NCBI GenBank assembly: GCA_003254885.1
Contig: QANT01004327.1
Span: forward strand, 95,739-159,738
DNA from: Purshia tridentata
Lineage: Eukaryota; Streptophyta; Magnoliopsida; Rosales; Rosaceae
Length of the DNA: 64,000 nucleotides
Direction of reading: 5' to 3'
Numbering within the stretch: the first letter of the stretch is position 1; each line of letters begins with the position of its first letter. The notes beneath the pieces are model-generated. The model ran no database searches. It was given only the letters and a program-made list of their open reading frames with translations, and was not told the DNA's origin. Made by a program: the position numbers and the translations under genes. Positions 1 to 12,778 of the stretch are shown piece by piece.

Positions 1-3000
1 CTAGATCGAGGCTTCGTCTTCGATTTGGTCCCAACCCCACCAAACGACGCCGGGTCGCCTGCATGTTCCCTCTTCGAGCCTGCCAAGGACGACAAGAGGA
101 AGGGACCCAAACCCAAATCTCAGCCCTCCAATTCCTCCTCTCTTTCCATTGACAGTGATTGGGTTGCTGAACATGCCCGTCAGGTCGATACATATAAAAA
201 TGTGCCTATATATATATATATGTATTTCCATTCATGTTGTTTGCATCCATAAAGTCTAAAACTTGATCTGATTTCTGGGTTTTGCTTACGGTGCAATGGT
301 GCTCGTGTATTTGTAATAAGGGTTGTGATTGTGTGCAGTTTATGATATTTTAGGTGTCCAGAATGTTGGTGGGTGGCATGAAAGTGGTTGGCATTTACAT
401 TTGGGCTGGTGATAGCGCGTTTAAGAATTCGACAATTACGCTTTGCCAGGTATTCTTTTGGCCCTTCATTGGATTGATCTTTGTTTGGTATATTGATGTT
501 TCTTGGCAGGTTGTGATTCTGGGTGCCATATTCTGTATGTACTCTGGATTAAGATAAAATGTAAATGTTAATGAGTTGAAGCATTACACTGTCTAGCTGT
601 TGCTCCATGAGCTTGTTTAGTGTCGAGAATGATGGCTTTTAGCAGGACAGTGCCCCGTTTAATCAGGGAGGACTATATGTAGGAAGGGATGATAAGAGAT
701 TAATATTTTGAATGTGGGTTTCCATTTTTAGCTTTCGAATGTTGGATTTTGATATGCTGTTAAGGCCTATCCAGTAAAGCTGAAATTCATGAAATTAGGT
801 CCAATCCAACTGTTGGTTGTACTTGATGTGAGCTTTTTACTTTCCAAAAACTAATATAATAGAAGGCATGGACACAAAATCTCTGGACAATTTTAATTTT
901 GGATTGGCAAAGGATGGCCAGGCCAGATGCCGTCAGGTTCTGCCTCTGTGATCACTTCTCTATGATGAGATTTTATAATCATAAAAAACCTTAAAGAAAA
1001 ACTATTCTTGGTTGGTTTACTTGCAAATCATGGGTTGGCACTATGGGGTTGCCTCTATTGAATTGAAACTTATCCCATGCTTATTCTGGAGAAAGATTTT
1101 TTTTTTTTCCTCCTTTTCTGAAAAGTATATTAATGGAAAGGGCCCTTGCAGACTGTAATGGGGGTTGCCAAAGCAGCACCCCTTGCAGAGAGTGATTGGG
1201 ATGAGAGACTGCTTATTCACATTTGTTATAGTCCAAGGAGGTACCTTCCCTACCTGAATTCAAGTATCCTTTTTCATCTCAATTATGCTGTGTTAGTTAC
1301 TGTTGAATGTTATTTCAGGCTGGCTAAATAGTTTATTTGTGTAGGTGGACATGCCGAAATTGCACGTTGGCTTCAAATGTCACGTCAAGCAACCTAAGAC
1401 CATGTGACTTCAAAATGGGAAGGGTCTTAACTTCTCTTCAAACATTTAGATGCATGCACAACTTTGACATCAGGTAATGTCTGCCTTTTCTTCAAGCATT
1501 TTTAATCCATTATTGAGTCATGCCCAAAGTCAACACTGAAGTTGATCCCTGATCTTTCTCCATGTCTGCTTCACTCTCTGGGTTTGGTTATATTAGGCTT
1601 CTGATGAGCAACTTGACATGGAATAGGAATATTGTGCTTTCATAACACTGAACATCATATCCTATTTATAATTGTATCAATTATTTTGGTATTTGATACC
1701 TAGTTCCAACACTAGCACTGTAGTGCCATTCTGGGTTGTGTCTCATGGCAGAGTTTTCCTTATCTAGATTACCCATATCTCACAAGAATGCATCAAATGT
1801 GCAAACTTTGAGTGAAGCTCTTCGTCATGGGATTTCAATTCATGCAAAAGATCTAAAAAGTGCAAAAGCCATGTTTGATGGGAATTTGGTAAGTAGCACA
1901 TTGACTTGCTGCTGCTTTGAAAATTTAATTTTTGTACACGTTTTGAGAATGTAAAAGTGCCATACCCGCCATATCTGTTAATGCTCTGGATGACCTGGAG
2001 TTTACTCCATCATATGTGATGTCTTTGAAAATATAATGGTTACCAAACATATCTTCTAGGGAATCAATAAGCATCATTTTCTAGGTTGACTCTTTTAATC
2101 TCCACTTCTCATACAGATCTCTCTGTCTTTCATACAATTTTAGGTGGTTAATAATGATCCCTGCACATCAGATGGTTTGCATGAAGTAGAATTGCTTATA
2201 CCATTTATGAAAGATACTGAAGGTGTGCTAAATGCATTTTTTTTAATTTTCATTTTTTCTGTTTTTTGGTGGTGTCCTGACTATTTTAAGTTTTTATTCT
2301 AACATTTGTGGATATTGTGTAAAGCATGCAGCCAAAGAGATTCTGTTGGTGTTCTTGCTTTCAGTGGTTCTGTGTGTTCCTTTGCATACTTAAATCCAAG
2401 AGAACCAATTTCACAAGCTGTTGCTGATATAAAGGTATACAATAAGCATAACTTTTTATTCTCCATTCTTGATTTTATAATGAAAACTAATTATTCGTTT
2501 ACTCTCTAAAGGTAAATTGAAATTCACATTTATTAGCAGTTGACTGTACTGCATTGTCCTTATCCATTGGGTGTGAATGTTTGTTTAGAAGATATATATA
2601 TATATATATGTTAACCGTACGCATGTGTATCAAAGTTTGCATTAAAAATGCATTTTCATTGGGTGCAAGAAATATAAGTTTACTCTATCAATTAATAGAT
2701 CGCAACTTACAGCGTAGCTTGTAAATCTTGTTATATTGTATATTGAGATTTGAATGTCTATACTAAGGTAAAATCCTGTGGACTTGATGTCCATTTGCAC
2801 ATGATAATGTTTTGGACACTTGAGCCAATCCTTAAGGGTCTTTCTTTAAAAAAAAAAATTTTATATTACTCATGAATGACACTGCTTTTTATTATTTGCT
2901 CATTTTTCTTTCTGCATAGACCTTGTTGATATTTCATGATACAGTCTTTGCTAGTTTTATCTCTCATGGCTGTTTCTTATCTCATGTTCCTGTAAAATCT

Positions 3001-5371
3001 TGAACTGCTTTTATGTTTGTAGGATGATATTATCATGAGTCTGAAGAGTAGACTAGATATCATCTGTGATGAGGCAGATGGAGAGACAGGTTCCACTGAT
3101 GCTAGTAGCCAGGAAGCAAGAGAAGGGATATCCAGCGAAACATATGTTTCTCAAAGTGTCCTTCAATTGTTAAGGTCTGTTGTGGCTTTTATGTTAATTT
3201 TCTCTTTTAATAGAACAAGATTTTCACTATGCATTTGATGATCGTAATCACTCTCTCATTTTTCACCATATGCTGTTATAAACTTATAAGGAATCTGTGC
3301 AAGGCATGTTGGTCAGTGGGTTATATTAGTGTGTTTCCAGTTTCGCATTAGATTTGGTTGCACTTATTTTATTTTGAGTGAATAACTAAAGCAATTTGGT
3401 CAGTAATCTTGGAATCCTTTTCAATTATTGTAATGATAAAAAACGGTGCAAATATTATGAGGTGGCACAATTTGTTGCATTTTCTTGGATATCAGAAACT
3501 GGTGTCTTTTATGGCCTCTTGGAGTTAGATCACAGCATGATGACTTGATTGATATCATTACCTAGTGATATAGGAAATATGCTGACACCTTGATATGTCT
3601 ATTGACTCTGTCTGTCTCTCTGTACAACACCACACCACACCACACCCCCCCGGCGCCCCCCCCTTTTCCTCTTCTCTTCCCACACCACCGTATGTGGGTA
3701 ATTCACATTCACCAATTCACCAGTAGCTGCATAGCATTTTGATGAGGCCCTCAAGGACACCAGCTATGTCTTAACCTTCATTTGCAACATTTTATTTTCC
3801 TGTTGTTGGAGGCATAATTTATATAAATAAAGGGATTTAATATCTTTAAGATTATATTTTACTTTTTCAGTACAAGTTAAAGCTCATTGTTTACTGCACC
3901 TTGCCACAATCGTTATGTGGTTCATAGGTTTGATATTTCATTTCGTGAAGCAGAAGGTTGAAATATGAATCATCATTTATGGCTAAAAGTTCATGTTCAT
4001 GAATCGGTATATTTTCTCTCATGGCTGAACATAATCCGCCACACTGACCACATTTGTTATATATTTTAAAACAGAAGAACATGCAGTCTTTCACTTCCCC
4101 GAAGAGTCTTTGTTCCTTGGTTGGCAGGTACATTAGTCTGTGACTACCTACAACCATCTGAGACATTGGAGGTTTGTATTTCTGACTTGATGACTAAGAT
4201 TCCTACTTCTGCTTGTACCAAAACAAAAAAGGAAAGAGAAAACCTACTACTACAGTTTCTTGGAAACGAAATAAGAAGTAAAGCTTAATGTATATTAGTT
4301 TTTTCTCTTAAAAATGGAAGAATAATTCCTTGCTTTTAAAATGTATAGTTTATGTCCAAAACATGTTCTGATGACAGGGATTATGGCAGGGAAACAATCA
4401 TATACTTCACTTACAATTATACTCTCTACTAAGATATGTCGTAAGGTCTTAGTTGACATTTTTGGTGTATCCAATTCAGGTCCATATGCATTCAAACATA
4501 AATTTGTTTTTGGTAAAAATTAGCCTCACTCTTTCTTGGATTAGATTTGAAATAGGCCCTTAAATTGCTTACCCACAAGTTCTAGTTGAACCTCACCATG
4601 AGTGATGCAATCTTTTGTGATGTTTAAATTTCTATGCTTTTGCAGTCTCCAACCAAAAGTTTATCTATATATGTATTATGTACGAGGAATTGCTCACTTT
4701 CCATGCTTTGAATTTGGATAATTCATTAAGTTGACTCTTGACTGAATGTGTGGTCCACATTCAGAGTCTAACAACATAACATTCTTATATGGCCATATTG
4801 CTAGACTGTTTAGCGAAAGATTATTACCCTCTATATTATCCAAGGAGATGTACAAATTCTAAGAATAGTTTGGACATCTTTGTGGGGGTTACCCCATAAT
4901 ATTGTTCTGAATAGTCTCCATTGGACTTGATTTTAAGCAACACAAGCATTTTGGTTTGTCTCTTTTCAATGGAATCTAGTGTGAAATTGTTTTTGGTTTT
5001 GAATGATAACTTAGAGAATAAAATTTTTCAGTCCTTCTGACCTTTTGCTTTTCATGCTCACTTAGGTTCTAAAAGATCGTTGTGTCGAGTTGTTGTCTAT
5101 GGAAGCTCCAACGGATACCTCAACAATCTTGGAACCAGAAAGAGAATCCCCCTCTTCAGTCACCAAATCATTTTGGGATGTGACAGTGCCTCTTTCCTCA
5201 GCATCTAGCTCTTTTTTAGAGAAGAGTGGACTTGACACATTGAGGGGAGAAAGAAGCCGAAAATCTGTAGGGTCCTCCAATGTCAACATTGTGGCTGCTG
5301 TTATATTCCTTCTCCTTTCTATTGTTGTAGGATATATTTTCATATTTTTTAGGGGATCACGGTTCAAGTGA
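1..5371 (+). CDS. ODR4-like membrane protein, 5' partial
   Basis: Ten exons read in one frame: 1-183 (open at the window edge), 354-449, 1152-1240, 1345-1473, 1768-1888, 2144-2222, 2325-2434, 3023-3174, 4078-4171 and 5066-5371, all with GT-AG junctions, giving 452 visible residues and a TGA stop. The protein matches the odr-4 homologue family: an early VGGMKVVGIYIWAGD block, an ICYSPRR/WTCRNC segment split by an intron, and a central domain ending in PWLAGTLVCDYLQPSE. A Ser-rich linker leads to one hydrophobic helix about 20 residues before a short basic tail (GSRFK), a tail-anchor-like layout. In animals ODR-4 helps traffic receptors to cilia and pairs with the UFM1 protease UfSP2 at the ER; the plant role is inferred only. 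It runs convergent with the next gene. The start codon is outside the window. Family call firm, function open. Confidence 0.86.
3627..3678. repeat. CACAC / poly-C low-complexity tract in intron
   Basis: A short CACAC tandem array passes into C7 and C8 runs separated by GGCG, inside the long intron between exons 8 and 9 of the ODR4-like gene. It is simple-sequence DNA and probably length-variable. Confidence 0.8.
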
Positions 5372-6635
5372 AGCCTCAATTATTCAAATTGGTTGAACTT
5401 TTAGTCATTCTATAAAAATGAATTATTTTCTTTTATTGAGTTTCATTTTTATTTTTATGGTTAAAAAAATGCATTTGACAAGTAGCCAAGGCTGTAACTT
5501 TCATGTATTTTTGCATTTCTTGTATAGCTAATGACTCCATGTTCTTTTGTCAAAAATGTGAATAATGTCTTAAAAGATTACCTAGTCTAGTTGAGGCTTG
5601 TTTTCTCTCCTGATTTTCCCAATTTTTAATAATTATATAATGCCACTTGTCTAGACCTGGCCAATGAATTAAAATTTGAAAATTTCTTTCAAATTTTATG
5701 AAATTTACCTTTTTTTGAGATATTGAAATATTATCAAATCGAAATTTTATTAAAAATATTAATTATTTTAGTTTAAATTTCTAACGAAATCAAAATTCTT
5801 TTGAAATTTTTTTTAAAATTTTGTCGAAATTCAAAATTTAATTCTTTTAAACCTGACGATGTATTGTATTTTAGCATGTTCATGTCATATTATCTTTGTG
5901 TTGTATAAAATTATGCTAAATTCAAATCCGATCCATTAACTTATCTTGTTACAATACACAAATCCAAACCCAACTCATTAATTTGAGTGTCATTTTATGT
6001 TTTTGCTATTTGGTACATCTAAAAATATGGATAAGATTTTGGGTGTATGGCAACCAAATATAATTTAGATGTATCAAATATCATAACCCTATTGAATCAT
6101 ATATATGGTTTAATAGGGAAGCAATCGATTAATTAACTATTGTACATACTTTTTCTCATGTTTATAGCAAGTCCTTAAACTATTCAAATCACATGCTATA
6201 TATTTTATATCTTCCAAGAAAAATGAGTTTGGCATTGGACTATCACTATGGTCACGGACATATTGTGAGCAAGGGATTGAAAATGGGCCTTTATGTAGAA
6301 ATACAATATATGTGCTAGTCAGAAGTATCTTTGTACTGCTTCTATAACATTAACACATAGAAAAAACATGGAACTTCCAAAACCATCAATAAGTACCGAC
6401 GAGTCTCTCCCTCAAGAAGGGCCTGTAACCCCCTCTTAATAGGCTTCAGACTATAAGACTCCAAAAAGACAATCTTCAAATTGCCTAACAGAGCTAAGCA
6501 ACCTTACAAAGACTAAATTCTTGGTTTCTACTATAAAAATGTCTAAGAAAAAACTCATCTCCACAAGCCCATGAAAAATCAAGGCTTCCAAATAATCATA
6601 CTACATTTGTAACTGTTCATCACTGTGGAATGCAA
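5372..6635. other. Convergent intergenic spacer with AT-rich, TE-like stretch
   Basis: This holds the 3' flanks of two convergent genes. From about 5640 to 5850 there are many imperfect copies of AAATTT/GAAATTT in both orientations, including CGAAATTC, and 5850-6000 contains CTGACGATGTATTGT-like sequence seen at decayed transposon ends in plants. No coding potential is visible. The repeat call is based on composition and recall only. Confidence 0.4.
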
Positions 6636-9600
6636 TTACTTAGAAACTTCCTTCTCTATATGTTTCTTATCTGCAATGTCGCTAGGAAGATCGAGCCCAT
6701 GGGGAATTTTTCCAGGATAATTAGTTGTTGAGGAATCTGACCCCTTCAAACTGCAGAGAGAAGAAAAAATTCAAAATTCTGCATAAAGCTGGAATGCATG
6801 CTCTCAAGGTTTTTCAAACGACAAGCTCACCTCTTATCAACAATTACCACTGAACGAAGCTCGCAATTAGCAAAGCTGCATAAACAGAATGCCCTCATAT
6901 GCTTAGTGTTCATCCAACAAAAAAAATGAAAAAAAGAAAAAAAACTCGTAACATTTACTGTGTGCATATTTCACTCTTTATTGATGGATGGCAATCATTT
7001 CCAAAAGCACTCAACGTATGAAACAAGAATCCACTGTGGGTAACAATTGCAATCTCCTTCTCTTTACGTGTCCACAACCTGATCAATTAAGAGTGGGGAA
7101 AAGAGAAGAAACAGTTAATGGCTTTCCATATTGCCAATACAGGGTCAAAAGATAAAGGATAAAACAGGATGAGCAACAAGAACCAATGTAGAAAGAGTTG
7201 ATTGCTGGAATCTATAACTTAATCACCAATATATTTTTTTTCGTTTGTAATATCCAAGTTCAATTTCAGAAGGATGATTATCTCTGGAAATGTTCAGATA
7301 CTATGCAAAACTCAACCCAGTGATTTCCTTCACAAGGTACCCCAGCCAACCACAGGCCTACTTAGTAGAATAAAAAATAATAAAGCATGATGGAAAAGCA
7401 GGTGTGGATAAAATTTGTTGCACTGGTACTTGGGTCTCTGCAAAACCATGAACTAATGTGACACCACTGTTGAACAAAGTAGACCTTGAGATGCTGGAGG
7501 TGAAAAACAGCATGAAGGAAATATCATAATACTTGTAAACTGAACTTGTGAGAAAATTTGGGTTACAGCATGCCAACACCTCTTTAATACCATGGATGAC
7601 ATACCAACAACACAAATAATCTTCTTATAAGCATTGAGAAAGGACTTGAGCGGCCAAAATGACTTCATGGAGAACCCCAAGTAGTTTGGATGTTGTCGAC
7701 CCAACTATTTCAAAGTTGAGATATCATTCTAGTGTGCTCAGCAACTTAACCTTCTTTTTCTCAAAAATTCTTTTAGTTATCATGAATGATATGAAAATGA
7801 ACCTATCAAAAACATAATAATAAAATAAAATGCAAAAGGTAATTAAGAGATCACCAGTTCAAAAAATCAAGTCCCCTAGCTGCCACTTCTTCATTCTTCT
7901 CTCTAATGTCAGGCTTCCACAAAATGTCATCCTCATTCTCTATCTAAAAGGTGAACCAAGAATAGATTTCAATCAATCTATGTTGAAAATTGAAAGTTAA
8001 ACAAGCAACCAAAACAAATAGTGAAAAGAAAAATGACTTCGCAAGCTTTTTGTCCATATTTTAAAATTACAATCAATTACTTGCCAGTGAAAAATCAATT
8101 GCGGGAAATAGATGGCGATACTCGCTAATGCTTCTTCTCTTATCACATGGGTGAACGCCCTGCAGTAAAAGAGAAAACACACACACTTAAGTGGCAACGT
8201 ACATTTAAAAATTTAAAATCAATGGTTGCAGGAAGGGGGACCTGCACAGAGGCTCTGTACACAGTTCAGGCATTGTGTGGAAATAAGCATCAAAATTGCA
8301 TTCAAAATCTAAAAGCATGGACAAGTGCCTAAGATGTCAAATGATTAATTTAAGCTTTATCCTCCATAGAAGCAAACTAGGGATTTGTTCCACTTTTCCC
8401 TTGTTGTGCAATCACTACTATCAGAGTATATTACTCCTGAAATGTTACACAAACCCTTCACTCTACTGTACACTCAGTGTCCTTGTCGAAAGAACTTGAT
8501 ATGGTTAAGATTATGGCTTGACAAACCAAAGGAAAATATTTAGCACAGAAAATCAGCTGTGAAATATACCTGGCGCACCCATACAGGCGTCCATGTAACA
8601 CAGCCTGAGCTTGAATTTTTAACCAATACAAGGCCAAACTACCATTTGAGCCGCACAAGAAAACAACTAAAGCAGGTGAACCTATATTATGATATTATAG
8701 ATGCAAGATGTATAGCACTAAATAATCTTTAGATAACACTAAAAAGGGTTTTGTATGGTATAACTTATTATATTATAAGAACAATACATCTGAATACATG
8801 TACCTGTGAAGTCTCATTGGCATGGTATAGGGTTAAGCAAATCTTTCTCTCTCTCATGTTTGTATGTACATTCTACACATAATTTACATAGCTATTAATA
8901 GTTTGGACTTTTAACATGACATACCAAATGTTCCCGGCAGAGCTCAACTGCTATAAATGGTGGGCAGTTTAGACTTGAAATTGCAGGATGGCAACTGTTC
9001 CCTGCATTTTCAACCATCAGAGGAGGTACATCTATCCCATCTTTGTATGCTTCACCCCCAAAGACACCCACTGCTGTCTGCATGGTCCTACAATGCAACC
9101 ATTGGTCAAAAAAGGTTGTTTTTTCTTTTTCTTTTTTTTTTTCAACTACCAAGTAAAACATTTAGACTCGTGTTTGGTAAACAACATGTACAGTCTCCAA
9201 AAACAAAAATGCCTAGACAGATAATAGCTAAGTCTTTCGAGGAACACAGATTCAGCCAACCATTCATTCAATTATTCAAGTACATAACCGAAATAATAAT
9301 TTCCGAAGAAAAGCCAAAAGTTAAGTTCACTCAATTACAGGAACAACAAAAATTAAATCTCTCTAGAAATGGACTTTTATCAAATTACTGTCCACTTTTT
9401 AATTAAAATAATGCATGTAATTGTCCCCTGTTTCTCATAAATTTGTCATATATTGCTATTGGCTACATTTTAACAAAATTAATTTGTTTATATGAGTTTG
9501 TGTATGAGAGAGTACATGCATTCTTCTAAATATAAAGCATAATCAGCATTCACAATCAAGAAGAGGGGGGAAATGATTCCTTAAATATATAGCACAATCA

Positions 9601-10747
9601 AAGTTCACAATAAAAAAGAGGGGAAAATGATTCACGACCAAATACAAAAGTTGAAAGCCATGGTATGAGTATAATGAAAATATAAGGTTCACTAGTTCTC
9701 TATATAAATTCCAGGAAAATATGTAGCCAATACCTTAACAAAGGAGATGTGATGACTAAATCAATTTTCCTGGAAAGTCCACATGCTTGAACATGCTTGT
9801 GCAGATTATCAACCTGTTATAACACCACAAAACCATTCTACCGCATTTATTGAATTATTGGAGAGAGGGGGAGAGAGAGAGAGAGAGAGAGGAAAAAAAA
9901 ACATATAGTACCAGACACAAGGATCTTAAAGCAGAAAGAGAGCTAATGGAAATTATCCTTGTAACATTGTTCAATCAATCAATGAATGACCAAAATCATA
10001 CTCTAAGAGCACGTTTCACACACCAGAACCAGATGGGACTAAATAGTCTGAATCCGGCGTGTTGTTGAATTCCCAAGCAACTGGGATAATTTAATTTTTG
10101 CCATTCCATTGTAGTTTTAAGAAATGTTAGGAAAACAAACAAGATTCTGTAGAAATTTTGAAAAAAATTTATCCTTCAACCTTGCATAATTTACAACTAT
10201 TTATTCATTTGGTTTGTTAATCAATAAGAAAAAAAAAATGCTTCAAAATGATTTAGTTCAATCTCTCCTTTTATCAGGTTCAATACCAAAAACTTATTCG
10301 GCCTCTTAGTTCGTTACAACACAACTTACAACAATACAGTACCACCAATACGAATGAAATACCAGAATCCAATCCGATATATATATATCAAATGAGCCCT
10401 AAGGATCTTATCATTTTAAACTTAACATTAATATATCTTTTACAGTAAACATAAATTCAACTAAGCATTTTATTAGCGATTACCTGCTTCCAGCCAAGAG
10501 GGGTAAGATGTGCGTCGAAAAGATCAAAAGACAGGTATGCCTTATGGTCCTTTTCACCTTCGACATTGTGAATCCCTTGTGCATGCCTGACCTGTGTATA
10601 TGATCACTTGGTCAACCCAAATGCAGTTGTTAAATAAAATAAAATAAAGGAAAAAAATGTTGAGAAGCAGAGTGTCCCACAAACCAGGTGGAGAGTTTTA
10701 GAACGGTGCAGAGGGTAGAGACTTGTTGGAGCTGCAGTTGCATCCAT
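6636..10747 (-). CDS. Phosphoglycerate mutase-like (histidine phosphatase superfamily) protein
   Basis: Complete gene on the minus strand with nine coding exons, in transcript order: 10747-10685, 10591-10484, 9813-9734, 9087-8925, 8159-8085, 7943-7855, 7078-6959, 6875-6831 and 6750-6636. They total 858 nt, or 285 residues plus TAA, the usual length for plant PGM-like proteins. The protein opens MDATAAPTSLYPLHRSKT, has the phosphohistidine motif VRHAQGIHN (His about 24), SPLLRTMQTAVG with a phosphate-contact Arg (about 84), a SSLNCPPFIAVELCRE block, and the second catalytic-site His in IVTHSGF (about 207). The C-terminus NYPGKIPHGLDLPSD is typical of the plant family (At5g64460 type). The usual RHG is RHA here, as in relatives I recall, so true mutase activity is uncertain; a phosphatase is possible. 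Intron 5 starts with GC, not GT. No transit peptide is evident, so it is probably cytosolic. Confidence 0.9.
8083..8084 (-). other. GC (non-GT) 5' splice site of PGM-like intron 5
   Basis: On the minus strand the exon ends GATTTTTCACTG and the intron starts GCAAGTAATTG; the next exon starts ATAGAGAATGAG after TTTTAG. The join reads DFSL-IENEDD, as in the family. The nearest GT (GTAATTG) would shift the frame. GCAAGT is the typical sequence of the rare GC-AG intron class. Confidence 0.8.
9528..9636. repeat. 55-bp tandem duplication in PGM-like intron
   Basis: Two adjacent copies starting at 9528 and 9583 share AAATATA-AGCA-AATCA, TTCACAAT, AAGAGGGG and AAATGATTC. They lie in the intron between coding exons 3 and 4. 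It is a local duplication of unknown effect. Confidence 0.75.
9861..9891. repeat. (GA)n microsatellite in PGM-like intron
   Basis: GAGAGGGGGAGAGAGAG-type tract on the plus strand just upstream (gene sense) of coding exon 3, within the intron between exons 2 and 3. In gene sense it is CT-rich, as polypyrimidine tracts before acceptors are, but it lies about 50 bp from the acceptor. Confidence 0.75.
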
Positions 10748-11191
10748 ATCTGGATCACCCCAAAAAAATAAATAAATATATAAGAAACCAAACAGAATAG
10801 ATCATGAGTATATGCCAAAGTATATATGGTATATGCCGAAGTATTCCACCAAAAAAAGAGCACAAAATCAAACTAAAATGCAAATATTCTGCTTTACATC
10901 TAAAAAAGAGTTCACATTTGCTGGGCAGATAGGATTTTATCTTTCTTATGAAGTAATAAATCGATTACCAATATTGTATTAGCTAATTAATCAGTATTAA
11001 CAAATACCAAGAAAATCACAGAAAACTGAAACACTGTTTGATAAATTTTGATTCTGATACAATAAAACAAAGTAACAAACTGTATTGAGGTTAGCCCAAG
11101 ATCTATTTCAGAGATTAGAAACAGATTCCAAAGAGCAAAAAATTGCAGAAAGTAGAAACGCTTAAGAAGATAAGAGAATTGCAGAGGTACC

Positions 11192-11330
11192 TGGCGAAGG
11201 CGAAGGCGAAGGAGAAGAGAAGCAAATGAAGGAAGGAGGAGGCAACGGTGAAATGATTTTGGGGAGGATTGAAATGTGAGAGGTGGGGAGACAGAAGGAA
11301 TTTTGAGAGAGACCAGGGGTATAAATAGCA
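11192..11330 (-). promoter_or_regulatory. Probable 5'UTR exon and core promoter of the PGM-like gene
   Basis: On the minus strand a CT-rich leader ending CTTCGCCTTCGCCAG is followed by GTACCTC, a good donor. The coding exon is preceded by GGTGATCCAG, a good acceptor that leaves only two bases before ATG, so a spliced untranslated first exon is likely. About 30 bases upstream of the leader lies TATTTATA (reverse of TATAAATA at 11321-11328), a possible TATA element. Transcript ends are inferred. Confidence 0.5.
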
Positions 11331-12175
11331 GAAATGGAAATGGTCATGGTTGGGGGGTTTGGGATTTGGTGGATGCTCCACGTAGGTGTGCGTCTGAGTG
11401 TGAGCTCGAAATACGTGAAGGAGTGTCTGTGCGTCTGTGACCATCCATTATCGCTCGCTCGCACATGCCGCATTTGAAGCCGTGTTAATAAATAAAATGA
11501 GTTCTATCATCATTACGTTTCACCAAAAACTTGGAGGACGCGTACGTGGCGTCGTACGGTCTTGCGTAAACCATTCTTTTGGGTTACCATCTCCACACGT
11601 GTAAGTAGCTGATTGGCCTCGGACTCGAACACTACTGCATTTGGTGGACCCCGCTAATCGACGCAATTAAAAATCACCGTCTGTTCTGTTCTCCATCCGC
11701 GGTATAAATTGAGGAGAATTCTAACGTGCAAATATCATGTAAGCACTTAACAATGTGTAACTTCATGTTTTTGCGTCATTGCAATTTGCAAACTGCAAGC
11801 ATAAATAATTGAGTAAAGGATGTGTGCACAAATGTGTCTGTCTTGTATAGTTATATTATATGTTCTAAAAAAACAAAAAAATGTATTAACTATTAAGTGA
11901 GAGCTTGCAAATTAAGTAATTAGTTATATTCTAATATCATTTCATAAAGAAACGAATATAGTAAGCAATTAGTTATTAGTATAGTGCATGATTGATACAT
12001 TTTCTAATAGAATTGTTAAATTTTTTCTTCTAAATACTAAACTCTAAACCTAGAACGCTTAACCATTCAAGTTTTTTCATGAATTTCTACAGTATGCTAC
12101 CTCTCATGCTCAGGTTACTTCTAAACCTCCTGCTACTCCTATTATTTCACCCACTACTTGGTCTCCTTCTTATGG
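11331..12175. other. Intergenic spacer, promoter side of PGM-like gene
   Basis: The first 350 bases are relatively GC-rich with ACGTG cores (near 11380 and 11540-11600), as expected of a promoter. The rest is AT-rich. No ORF of note was seen. Confidence 0.4.
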
Positions 12176-12431
12176 TTATGAGATCAAGGTGAATACAGAT
12201 GGAGCTTGGGATGCTGTAACTCATAAAGCAAGTTTTGGGGTAGTAATCATGGACTCAATTAAGCTGTAGGCTAGCTATTGGGAGGATGTATTAGTTGTGT
12301 TGATGATCTTCTATTATGGTTGAGGTTAGAGCTACAAGAGAGACTAAACTTAGCCAATCAGTGTGGCTTTTCAAAGATCGTAGTGGAGTCTAATTCACAG
12401 ATTATGGTTTCTGCTATAACAAAGTAGTCAA
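12176..12431 (+). pseudogene. Decayed RNase H-like (RVT_3) retroelement fragment
   Basis: Plus-strand frames read EIKVNTDGAWD, then KASFGVVIMDS, then MVEVRATRE, then LANQCGFSKIVVESNSQIM. This is the order of the plant reverse-transcriptase-like RNase H domain (the DGA start and the VESDSQ acidic motif) found in LINE-type elements and orphan genes. In-frame stops and at least three frameshifts separate the pieces, so it is not functional. The rest of a LINE is not recognisable nearby. Confidence 0.75.
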
Positions 12432-12778
12432 AATTTGTTCCTAGCTTGGCAGATTTTTTTCACCTTGTATATAGCTGCCGGCTTTACTAAATGAGTCAGC
12501 TGATCACTCTCTTCTAAATTTGGTAAACCTTACAGACTATTATATATGATTAAATAATTATGCAGAAACGACATAAAAGAAACGATACGTACGTACTTAT
12601 GAAGATTGGAATTTCATATAATAAGAAAACTGTAAAAATAGAATTATATATCTTGCTGTATAAAGTATAGATATATAATATGTACATCTTTGAAATAATT
12701 AAGGTTTTGTGCCTCCTTCTGTTATAACATAAAATGCTTTCTCAATCTTTGAAAAGAAAAGATTAGATTTCATTGTAG

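Noticed and set aside
7358-7704. Overlapping minus-strand frames of 83-85 codons
   Set aside because: They lie wholly inside the intron between coding exons 6 and 7 of the PGM-like gene, and the flanking exons join in frame without them.
8957-9406. 149-codon plus-strand open frame with 88-codon minus-strand overlap
   Set aside because: It is antisense to coding exon 4 of the PGM-like gene; the minus-strand frame is the real exon (163 bases) extended into introns.
11115-11473. Two minus-strand frames of 103 and 109 codons
   Set aside because: They cover the presumed CT-rich leader and promoter of the PGM-like gene. Composition is low-complexity, frames overlap, and no family resemblance is visible.
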